Shown here: positions 7,633-14,026 of the stretch, one piece after another | Position numbering within the stretch: the first letter of the stretch is position 1 | Layout: each line of letters starts with the position of its first letter | Origin: an uncultured Hungatella sp. | GTDB lineage: Bacteria > Bacillota > Clostridia > Lachnospirales > Lachnospiraceae | NCBI GenBank assembly: GCA_947066955.1 | Contig: CAMTAF010000007.1 | Coordinates: 1 to 56,957, forward strand | Length of the DNA stretch: 56,957 nucleotides | Reading direction: 5' to 3' | Program-made: the position numbers and the translations under genes | The notes under the pieces: model-generated | The model's database searches: none | The model's input: the letters and a program-made list of their open reading frames with translations, nothing else | What the model was told of the DNA's origin: nothing

Positions 7633-8805
7633 ATGAAAAAAAGATGGTTAAGCGTTGTCATGGCAGCTGCCATGACCATGTCACTGACAGCCTGCGGTTC
7701 TTCCGGCCAGGCTGACAACACCACGGCAGCCCCAACCACAGCGGCACCTGCCGAGACCAAGGCAGAGACCACAGCGGCGGCAGGGGGCGACACCCAGGCG
7801 GCTCAGACCCAGGCGCCGGCGGCGGAACTTCCTTCCTTTGAGGGACAGCAGCTGAGAATTTCCACATTTTCCTTTAATGCCGAGCTGCTCCAGAAGAATG
7901 TGTATGACCCCTTCATGGAAGCGACGGGCTGCGAGCTCATTGTGGAAGGCGGGAAGAACGCGGAGCGTGTCACCAAGATTAAGGAGACACCGGAGAACTA
8001 TGACGTGGTTATTATCGGCGACGCCTTTGTGGCGGACATGATCGACGCGGGCCTCATTGAGACCATAGATTCCAGCAAGCTGACCAACTTGGATTCCATC
8101 TACGACAACGCCAAGGCGCCTTTGGGAGCAGAGTATGGTCCGGCTTATACATTTAACAGACTGGGCATCGTGTACGATAAGTCCACCTGCCCCATTGAGA
8201 TCACTTCCTGGGAAGATCTGTGGAATCCGGAGCTGGCAGACAGCATTGCCATCCCTGACATCACCACAACCTCCGGTCCCCTTCTGTACTACTCTGTAGC
8301 CAGGATGACGGGCCTTACACCGGGACTGGACGACGACGCAATCTTTGCCAAGTTTGAGGAACTGAAGCCCAATATTATGAAGACCTACACCAGCGCCAAT
8401 GACACTATCACCATGCTGAACCAGGGAGAGATCTCCGTGGCAGTGCTTTTGGACTATTCCTACACTGCCGCCAAGTCTGCCTCTGAGGATTATGTGTGGG
8501 TTGACCCGTCCGAAGGCGTGTACAGCGGTTTCAACACCCTGAACATCATCAAGGGAAGCCCCAACAAGGAACTGGCCGAAGCATTTATTGACTTCTACAT
8601 TTCCAAGGAAGTACAGCTGGCTGAGGCTTTGGACGGAGTGGATTCTCCGGTGAGAACCGATGTGGAGCTGACACCTGAGCAGGCGGCAAACTTTACTTAT
8701 GGCAAGGAAATGATTGACAATCTGCTGATTCCTGACTGGACCGCCATCAATGCCAACAAGGCCGACTGGACCGCCAGATGGAATGAGCTGTTCTCTGTAC
8801 AGTAA
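7633..8805 (+). CDS. potD: PotD/AfuA-type substrate-binding lipoprotein
   Basis: This 390-residue extracytoplasmic solute-binding protein delivers ligand to the PotBC permeases. It has a lipoprotein signal (MKKRW, hydrophobic core, LTAC lipobox, Cys about 21). A low-complexity Thr/Ala-rich linker runs to residue 70, then a type II periplasmic-binding fold begins at LRISTFSFN, with the family's TSWEDLWNPE and GFNTLNIIKGSPNKE stretches. The start follows AAAGGAG. The ligand cannot be read with confidence; the family includes spermidine/putrescine and iron binders. Confidence 0.83.
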   Translation: MKKRWLSVVMAAAMTMSLTACGSSGQADNTTAAPTTAAPAETKAETTAAAGGDTQAAQTQAPAAELPSFEGQQLRISTFSFNAELLQKNVYDPFMEATGCELIVEGGKNAERVTKIKETPENYDVVIIGDAFVADMIDAGLIETIDSSKLTNLDSIYDNAKAPLGAEYGPAYTFNRLGIVYDKSTCPIEITSWEDLWNPELADSIAIPDITTTSGPLLYYSVARMTGLTPGLDDDAIFAKFEELKPNIMKTYTSANDTITMLNQGEISVAVLLDYSYTAAKSASEDYVWVDPSEGVYSGFNTLNIIKGSPNKELAEAFIDFYISKEVQLAEALDGVDSPVRTDVELTPEQAANFTYGKEMIDNLLIPDWTAINANKADWTARWNELFSVQ

Positions 8806-8864
8806 ATCTTCATGCGCCCCATGCCGTCTGTTGGGCGGCTGGACTCGGCGGGAAGGAGTTATCC

Positions 8865-9644
8865 ATGAAAAAGAGCAAATCTCTGTTTGTTGTTACATTG
8901 CTGGTATATGTGTTTCTGATCGGGCCTCTTCTGGTGATTATGGCCGCATCCTTCAGCAACACCACCTATCTGAAATTTCCGGGAGAGGGTTTTACCCTGC
9001 GGTGGTATCAGCAGATCTTGCAGGTGAAGAGCTTCGGGAGCGCGGCGAAAAACAGCATTATCATTGCTTTTGCCGGCACCTTTGTGGCACTGCTTCTGGG
9101 ACTGCCGGCAGCCTATGCTCTGAATCGGTACAGGTTTAAGGGCAAGGAACTGATCAAGAGCCTGTTCTTGTCCCCGGTGCTGATCCCGGTCATTGTCCTG
9201 GGATTTGTCATGCTCCGCTACGTGGTGAACCGGTTCAAGCTTCCGGCTATGCCCAGCCTTCTGATCGGTCACACCATCTTGTCCATTCCCTATGTGATGA
9301 GAGTGGTGACCTCCAGCCTTGCCAACTTCGATTTCTCCATGGAGGAGGCGGCCAGGATCCTGGGGGCGGGAAACGTATATACTTTCTTCCATATCCTGCT
9401 GCCAAACATTAAGTCCGGGATTGTGTCGGCCTGCATTATGGCCATCATCAATTCCTTCAACAACGTGTCCTTGTCAGCCTTTCTCACCAGCGCCGGAGTC
9501 TCCATGCTGCCCATCGAGATGATGGCTTATGTGGAGTACCACTTTGATCCCACCATCGCGGCACTGGCCACTCTTTTGATGGTGATCACTCTGGGCGTTA
9601 TGCTGGTCATCGAGAAGACTCTGGGACTTAAGAGCGTGGTGTAG
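8865..9644 (+). CDS. potC: PotC-type ABC transporter permease
   Basis: This is the second permease of the importer: 259 residues, about six membrane helices, and an EAA loop reading MEEAARILGAGNVYTF followed by LLPNIKSG. The start at 8865 follows GAAGGAG. It is the last gene of the transporter operon and a terminator follows at 9664. The operon order B-A-D-C differs from the common potABCD order. Confidence 0.85.
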   Translation: MKKSKSLFVVTLLVYVFLIGPLLVIMAASFSNTTYLKFPGEGFTLRWYQQILQVKSFGSAAKNSIIIAFAGTFVALLLGLPAAYALNRYRFKGKELIKSLFLSPVLIPVIVLGFVMLRYVVNRFKLPAMPSLLIGHTILSIPYVMRVVTSSLANFDFSMEEAARILGAGNVYTFFHILLPNIKSGIVSACIMAIINSFNNVSLSAFLTSAGVSMLPIEMMAYVEYHFDPTIAALATLLMVITLGVMLVIEKTLGLKSVV

Positions 9645-9663
9645 GCGGGATGAGAGAATGAGA

Positions 9664-9709
9664 GATGCAAGGTCCTTTGGAAAGGTCCAAGGGGCTTTGC
9701 ATCTTTTTT
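9664..9709 (+). terminator. Terminator after the transporter operon
   Basis: GATGCAA pairs with TTGCATC around an inner GGTCC-containing loop and is followed by a run of T. The amidohydrolase gene starts 25 bases later, so partial readthrough is possible. Confidence 0.7.
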
Positions 9710-9733
9710 AAATAGAGAAAGAGAGGGAAAAGC

Positions 9734-11086
9734 ATGAACAGCAAGATTGTGGAGTACGCCCAGGCTCTGGATCAGGTGAGCAGGGAGAGGCGCCGGGATT
9801 TTCACCGGTTTCCGGAGAGGGCTTGGCTGGAGATGAGAACCTCGGCCATTATTAATAAAGCGCTGACAGAACTGGGGTATGAGGTGGTGACGGGAAGGGC
9901 GCTGTGCCTGGAGGAGGCCAGGATGGGAGTTCCCTCGAAGGAAGAGTTGGAAGCCCGCTGGCGCCAGGCTCTTGGGCAGGGGGCGCCGGCGGACTACCTG
10001 ACCGAGGAGATGAAAGAAGGATTTACAGGGGTCATGGGAATTCTTCGGCGCGGCCAGGGACCGGTGGTGGCCCTGAGGTTTGACATAGACGCTCTGGGGA
10101 TCCAGGAGGAGGAGACAGAGTCCCACCGGCCTTTCAGGGAGGGTTTCTCTTCTGTAAACAAAGGCGCCATGCACGCCTGCGGCCATGACGGCCACGGGGC
10201 CATAGGGCTGGGAGTGGCGGAGGTTCTCATGAAGCTTAAGGAAAATCTTCACGGAACCATAAAACTGATTTTTCAGCCCGGCGAGGAGGGAGCCAAGGGG
10301 GCCAGGGCCATTGTGGCCCACGGCCACCTGGATGATGTGGACTATTTTGTGGGGACCCACATCGCTCCCACAGGGGGACCTGACGACGGGGATGTGACCC
10401 CGGGGACCTGGGGTTCCCTTGCCACCAGCAAATATGATGCTTATTTTTACGGGAAAGCGGCCCATGCGGGGGGATTTCCCGAGAATGGGAGAAATGCCAT
10501 CGCCGCGGCCTGCAACGCTGTTTTGAATCTGACGGCTATCCCCAGACACAGCGGCGGGATTTCCCGGGTCAATGTGGGCACGATCCATGGGGGAACCGGG
10601 CGGAATGTGGTGCCGAACCAGGCAGTGATTCAGTTTGAGGTTCGGGGGGAGACTACAGAAATTAACCGCTTTATGGATCAGGAGGCTGTGCGGATCTGCG
10701 AGGCGGCGGCCCGGATGTGGGGCTGTACCTGCGAACTGGCGCTTCAAGGGGGAGCCGAGTCCCAGCGCAGCGACGAGGATTTTCTGGAACAGATCGCCGG
10801 GATCGTGGAGCGGGATCTTCCCCACCTGCGGGTCAGCAGCTGTAAAAATGCCCGGAACTGGGGAAGCGAGGATATTTCCCTGATGATGAACCGGGTTCAG
10901 AGCCATGGGGGAAAGGCGGTCTATATGCGTTCCATGACCCCCATGGCCTCGGCCCAGCACACCACGGCCTTTGATTTTGACGAGAAGGTGCTGGTGGAGG
11001 CCATCGAGACCTTTGCGGCCATTGTGTGGGAACTCTGCGGAGAGGAGGGCGGTTTGGGCAGGTCCGAGGACTTGCCGCCGCGCTGA
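9734..11086 (+). CDS. M20 amidohydrolase, AbgA-like (N-acyl amino-acid / aminobenzoyl-glutamate hydrolase type)
   Basis: This 450-residue zinc amidohydrolase of the M20D family cleaves an amide bond to release an amino acid. Metal ligands are visible in HACGHDGH (147-154) and in FQPGEEG, and the C-terminal ASAQHTTAFDFDEK stretch carries the last His ligand. The long insert between residues 45 and 90 resembles AbgA (p-aminobenzoyl-glutamate hydrolase subunit A) rather than IAA-amino-acid hydrolases. No AbgB partner is present. The start at 9734 follows GAGAGGGAAA. The position right after an ABC importer suggests it processes the imported compound in the cytoplasm; that is inference. Confidence 0.83.
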   Translation: MNSKIVEYAQALDQVSRERRRDFHRFPERAWLEMRTSAIINKALTELGYEVVTGRALCLEEARMGVPSKEELEARWRQALGQGAPADYLTEEMKEGFTGVMGILRRGQGPVVALRFDIDALGIQEEETESHRPFREGFSSVNKGAMHACGHDGHGAIGLGVAEVLMKLKENLHGTIKLIFQPGEEGAKGARAIVAHGHLDDVDYFVGTHIAPTGGPDDGDVTPGTWGSLATSKYDAYFYGKAAHAGGFPENGRNAIAAACNAVLNLTAIPRHSGGISRVNVGTIHGGTGRNVVPNQAVIQFEVRGETTEINRFMDQEAVRICEAAARMWGCTCELALQGGAESQRSDEDFLEQIAGIVERDLPHLRVSSCKNARNWGSEDISLMMNRVQSHGGKAVYMRSMTPMASAQHTTAFDFDEKVLVEAIETFAAIVWELCGEEGGLGRSEDLPPR

Positions 11087-11130
11087 CCTGGGATCACGGC
11101 GCCGGGAGACAGAGAGGAGAGGACAGTGAC

Positions 11131-11751
11131 ATGGAGAGACAAGACATAAAGATTCGGATCGGAACCACCGGGGACGCGGGCAGGCTTCTGGAGATCTACG
11201 GCCCTTATGTGGAGAGGACCGCGATAACCTTTGAGTATGAGATTCCCTCAAAGGAGGAGTTCGCCATGCGGATGGAGAAGACTCTGGAAAAATATCCCTA
11301 TCTGGTGGCGGAGAGGGAGGGCGAGGTCTTAGGCTACGCCTATGCAGGAGCCTTTCACGAGCGGGCGGCCTACGGATGGGCGGCGGAGACCTCCATTTAC
11401 ACGGCCTGGGACCAGAGGAGGATGGGGGTGGGCAGGAGACTCCACGATGCCCTGGAGACGTCCCTAAAGGAACAGGGTATTTTAAATATGAACGCCTGCG
11501 TCGCCTGCCCCTGGAAAGAGGAGGATGAGTATCTCACCAGAAACAGCCTGGAATTTCACAGGCATCTGGGATATCGGCTGGTGGGAGAATTTCACCAGTG
11601 CGGGTACAAATTCGGCCGCTGGTACAACATGGCCTGGCTGGAAAAGCACATCGGGGACCATGTACCGGGACAGGCGGCTCCCAGGGCCTTTTGGGAGATC
11701 CGGGACAGGCTTCATCTGAACAAGGAGGACCCATGGAGATCAAACAGTTAG
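11131..11751 (+). CDS. GNAT N-acetyltransferase, phosphinothricin-acetyltransferase-like
   Basis: This 206-residue acetyltransferase of the GNAT superfamily (Pat/Bar-like group) transfers acetyl from acetyl-CoA to an amine. The N-terminal RIGTTGDAGRLLEIYGPYVE, TAITFEYEIPS and the acetyl-CoA loop QRRMGVGRRLHDAL are typical. C-terminal to the domain is an extension (about 175-206) not usual for the family. The start at 11131 lies 44 bases after the amidohydrolase. Its end overlaps the ACT-domain gene by 19 bases, so the two are probably translationally linked. The substrate is unknown; an amino acid or amino-acid analogue is plausible. Confidence 0.8.
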   Translation: MERQDIKIRIGTTGDAGRLLEIYGPYVERTAITFEYEIPSKEEFAMRMEKTLEKYPYLVAEREGEVLGYAYAGAFHERAAYGWAAETSIYTAWDQRRMGVGRRLHDALETSLKEQGILNMNACVACPWKEEDEYLTRNSLEFHRHLGYRLVGEFHQCGYKFGRWYNMAWLEKHIGDHVPGQAAPRAFWEIRDRLHLNKEDPWRSNS

Positions 11752-12152
11752 ACCGCAGATTTTCTATATGTAAAGTAGAAGATTACTCTCAGATCAATCT
11801 CCAGGAGCAGTTCTGCTTTACGGGAAAAACCGATGAAGAGTGCTCCCTGGTCTGTCCCGTGGAGCTTGTTCCCCGGAATGCCCTGGAACGTGACGACGGC
11901 TGGAGGGCATTCCGGATCCAGGGTGTTTTGGATTTTTCCTTGATCGGCATTCTTTCCAGGATAACCACGCTGCTGGCGGAGCACCAGGTCGGAATCTTTG
12001 CCATATCCACCTACAACACGGATTACATTCTCACCAGGGAGAAAGATTTTGAGAGGGCTCTGGAGATCCTGGCCTGTTCTGGCTATGAGATGGCCGGGAG
12101 ACCGAGACAGGGGGAGGAATCCGGCGGGATCAAAGAAGGAGATTGTTTATGA
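11733..12152 (+). CDS. ACT-domain protein
   Basis: This is a 139-residue protein made of two ACT-like halves, related to the small ACT proteins that resemble the aspartate-kinase regulatory region. ACT folds bind amino acids allosterically. Typical stretches are FRIQGVLDFSLIGILSRIT and LLAEHQVGIFAISTYNTDYI. The start at 11733 has AAGGAGG at good spacing inside the end of the acetyltransferase gene. Its stop overlaps the next start (ATGA). The neighbours suggest an amino-acid sensor for this cluster, which is inference. Confidence 0.78.
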   Translation: MEIKQLDRRFSICKVEDYSQINLQEQFCFTGKTDEECSLVCPVELVPRNALERDDGWRAFRIQGVLDFSLIGILSRITTLLAEHQVGIFAISTYNTDYILTREKDFERALEILACSGYEMAGRPRQGEESGGIKEGDCL

Positions 12153-12412
12153 GGAAACGGGCAAGCCTGCCCCAGATAAAGCTTTCAGATTCTCAGAAAG
12201 AGAAAATCAAGGAAGAGATCAGGGCTTTTTATCTGGATGTGCGAGGGGAAGAAATCGGAATCATTGAACAGATTCAATTGCTGGAATTGTTTGAGGAGAA
12301 GTTAGCGCCGATTATCTACAATCGGGCCCTTGATGACGCGAAACAGTGGATGGGCCAGGTTATGGAAAATGTGGAGTCGGATTACTATGGGCTGTATAAG
12401 CATGAGGACTGA
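12149..12412 (+). CDS. DUF2164 family protein
   Basis: This 87-residue protein matches the DUF2164 pattern: KLSDSQKEKIKEEIRAFY, RGEEIGIIEQIQLLELF and a C-terminal APIIYNRALDDAKQW. Members are small, helical, conserved and of unknown function. The start is the ATG that overlaps the preceding TGA (ATGA); an in-frame TTG at 12143 is less likely. It is the last gene of the 9.7-12.4 kb run and is followed by a terminator shared with the flavin reductase. Confidence 0.8.
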   Translation: MRKRASLPQIKLSDSQKEKIKEEIRAFYLDVRGEEIGIIEQIQLLELFEEKLAPIIYNRALDDAKQWMGQVMENVESDYYGLYKHED

Positions 12413-12414
12413 GA

Positions 12415-12460
12415 AAAAAGGGGATGCTGGAAAATAAGGAATCCCAGGCAGCCCCTTTGT
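12415..12460. terminator. Bidirectional terminator
   Basis: AAAGGGG with TGCTGG pairs with CCAGGCA and CCCCTTT around a 13-base loop. It has A/T-rich flanks on both sides and lies between convergent genes. Confidence 0.75.
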
Positions 12461-12474
12461 AAACAAGGTACTTA

Positions 12475-13047
12475 TTATTTTTTCATCAGGGGAGCTCCGG
12501 TGCTCCAGGCCTGGCCGACCTTTTCACCGATGGCGTAGTAGCCGCTCTGGAACTGGTCAAATACAAAGGCGTTGAGCTTTGTGGGGTCCACCTTGCCCTT
12601 CTCGTCAAGAACGGATTCATCGGCAAGAATACCCACGATCTCACCGATCACATGGTGGCCGTAAACTTCCATTTTGTCTTCCACTACCTTGCACTCCAGG
12701 GTGAGGGGGAACTCCTCCACAATGGGGGCGTCCACCTTCTGGCTTTTTACGGCTGTGAGCCCGGTGCGCTCAAATTTGTCCGACATTTTGTTTCCAGTGG
12801 CAATACCGAAGAAATCAGCGGCTTCTATGTGGGGAATGTCCGCAATGCTCAAGGTGAACGCTCCCCGCTTTTTGATGTTCTCAGATGTTTTGTGGTCTTC
12901 TCCGATATTGAGGGAAACCATGTTTTCCGCGCAGATGCCGCCCCATGCCATATTCATCACATCAACCGTGTCATTTTCTCCGTAGGTCGCGATCATAAGT
13001 ACGGGCATAGGGAAGAGATATGGCTTAACGCCTAATTCCTTTTTCAT
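12475..13047 (-). CDS. Flavin reductase family (FMN-binding split-barrel) protein
   Basis: This 190-residue protein of the flavin-reductase-like, FMN-binding family typically passes electrons from NAD(P)H or an iron protein to FMN or another acceptor. Typical stretches are MPVLMIATYGENDTVDVMNMAWGG, split here as LMIATYGE and MNMAWGG, then NIGEDHKTSENIKKRGAF and ADFFGIATGNKMSDKF. The start at 13047 follows AAGGAGG; repeat copy D lies just upstream of that site. It is divergent from an HxlR regulator with overlapping promoters, a common arrangement for HxlR-controlled redox genes. Confidence 0.85.
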   Translation of the reverse strand: MKKELGVKPYLFPMPVLMIATYGENDTVDVMNMAWGGICAENMVSLNIGEDHKTSENIKKRGAFTLSIADIPHIEAADFFGIATGNKMSDKFERTGLTAVKSQKVDAPIVEEFPLTLECKVVEDKMEVYGHHVIGEIVGILADESVLDEKGKVDPTKLNAFVFDQFQSGYYAIGEKVGQAWSTGAPLMKK

Positions 13048-13067
13048 GTAAATATCCTCCTTCTTAA

Positions 13068-13147
13068 GGTATCGGCACGCGCCGCATTCGCGTCACCTGC
13101 CAGTACGTCGGAAGGCATCTTAAGAAACGCTTGCGCGTTTACCTTCC
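13068..13147 (-). repeat. Two-stem dispersed repeat, copy D
   Basis: This 80-bp copy lies in the 5' leader of the flavin reductase gene, oriented with it and ending just before AAGGAGG. Stem 1 reads AAACGC-GCAA-GCGTTT where copies A to C read AAATGC/GCATTT, so both arms have changed together. The internal ATG of copies A to C is ACG here, which argues against a conserved leader peptide. Confidence 0.8.
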
Positions 13148-13159
13148 TCCTAAATGTGA

Positions 13160-13188
13160 TTGACTTGTTTTCTTGATTCTATTATGAT
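13160..13188 (+). promoter_or_regulatory. Promoter of the HxlR-type gene
   Basis: TTGACT and TATGAT are separated by 17 bases, reading toward the gene at 13265. The -10 box overlaps that of the opposing promoter. Confidence 0.7.
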
Positions 13189-13214
13189 TATAACAGATAG
13201 CAGAGTTTAAACAA
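13187..13214 (-). promoter_or_regulatory. Promoter of the flavin reductase gene
   Basis: On the minus strand TTGTTT and a perfect TATAAT are separated by 16 bases. The transcript would carry repeat D in its leader. Confidence 0.6.
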
Positions 13215-13239
13215 GTACTGTTATAAAAGACAGGTACTT
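13213..13239. promoter_or_regulatory. Putative HxlR operator
   Basis: An imperfect inverted repeat, AAGTACTG and CAGGTACTT, is separated by 10 bases. It touches the -35 box of the flavin reductase promoter, as expected for an autoregulating HxlR protein at a divergent junction. Confidence 0.45.
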
Positions 13240-13264
13240 TCCTAAAGGGAAGTGTGGAGGAATT

Positions 13265-13648
13265 ATGCGAAGGAAATGCATGGAGGAGTACATAGAAAAC
13301 GCAAATTTTGAGGACACTGGTTTTAGCTATGCCATGTCTCTCATCAGCGGAAAGCACAAGATGGTGATTTTGTATTGCCTCATGGAATTTGAGCCTGTAA
13401 GGTTTAATGAGATGAAGAGGTACTTGGGAAATATTACGGATAAAACTCTCAGCAACAATTTAAAGGAGCTGGAGTCGGACAGGCTGATTGTCCGGAAGGA
13501 ATATCCCCAGATACCGCCCAAGGTGGAGTATTCCCTGTCAGATAGAGGAAAATCCCTGATGAAGGTTTTGGATCAGCTTTGTCTGTGGGGAGAGGAAAAC
13601 AGGATTCAGAAAATGAGCGGCCAAGGAGGGATCAAGGGTGACCTGTAA
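13265..13648 (+). CDS. HxlR-type winged-helix transcriptional regulator
   Basis: This 127-residue DNA-binding protein of the HxlR/YodB family often senses thiol-reactive or redox stress. The winged helix is visible as AMSLISGKHKMVILYCLM, RFNEMKRYLGNITDKTLSNNL and PPKVEYSLSDRGKSL. A single Cys near the family's sensing position (Cys5) is lost if translation starts at the second in-frame ATG (13280); another Cys lies in ILYCLM. GGAGG lies close upstream of 13265. It probably controls the divergent flavin reductase gene and itself. Confidence 0.85.
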   Translation: MRRKCMEEYIENANFEDTGFSYAMSLISGKHKMVILYCLMEFEPVRFNEMKRYLGNITDKTLSNNLKELESDRLIVRKEYPQIPPKVEYSLSDRGKSLMKVLDQLCLWGEENRIQKMSGQGGIKGDL

Positions 13649-13991
13649 AGAGGCAGAGAGTCTGGTTATGGATTATATCCGCCATGACATGGATCTGCAG
13701 ACCATGGAAGAGTTTTTGGAGCATATCGACGGATGCGAAAACTGCCAGGAGGAGCTGGAGATTTATTATACAGTGGAGGCAGGCATCCGGCAGCTGGATG
13801 CGGATACGGACACAGACCGCTACAACATTAAAGGGGACATGGAAGCGGATATCATGGCTTCCAGGCAGCATATTTACAATATGCGTTTTTTGAGCATACT
13901 CCGGTACGCGGCCAATACGCTGATTGTCATGAGCGTGACGGTTATGCTGCTGCTCCAGATCCGAATCTGGTGGCAGACAGGAATTTTTTGA
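13638..13991 (+). CDS. Zinc-finger (zf-HC2-like) membrane protein, orphan anti-sigma type
   Basis: This 117-residue protein has an N-terminal anti-sigma-like zinc finger (MTCKEAESLVMDYI with HIDGCENC near residues 29-36) and one membrane helix at about residues 90-110 (NTLIVMSVTVMLLLQIRIW). It starts at GTG 13638, inside the end of the HxlR gene, with AAGGAGG about 10 bases upstream. Such proteins usually bind an ECF sigma factor encoded next door, but no sigma gene is visible here: the neighbours are HxlR and polA. Its partner is unknown. Confidence 0.7.
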   Translation: MTCKEAESLVMDYIRHDMDLQTMEEFLEHIDGCENCQEELEIYYTVEAGIRQLDADTDTDRYNIKGDMEADIMASRQHIYNMRFLSILRYAANTLIVMSVTVMLLLQIRIWWQTGIF

Positions 13992-14026
13992 GGCAGGGAT
14001 AGAATCAGAGAGCAGGAGAACAGATC

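Noticed and set aside
9527..11251. Long (574-codon) minus-strand open frame
   Set aside because: It lies opposite the amidohydrolase and acetyltransferase genes; its translation is low-complexity and has no recognisable domain, as expected for GC-rich antisense frames.
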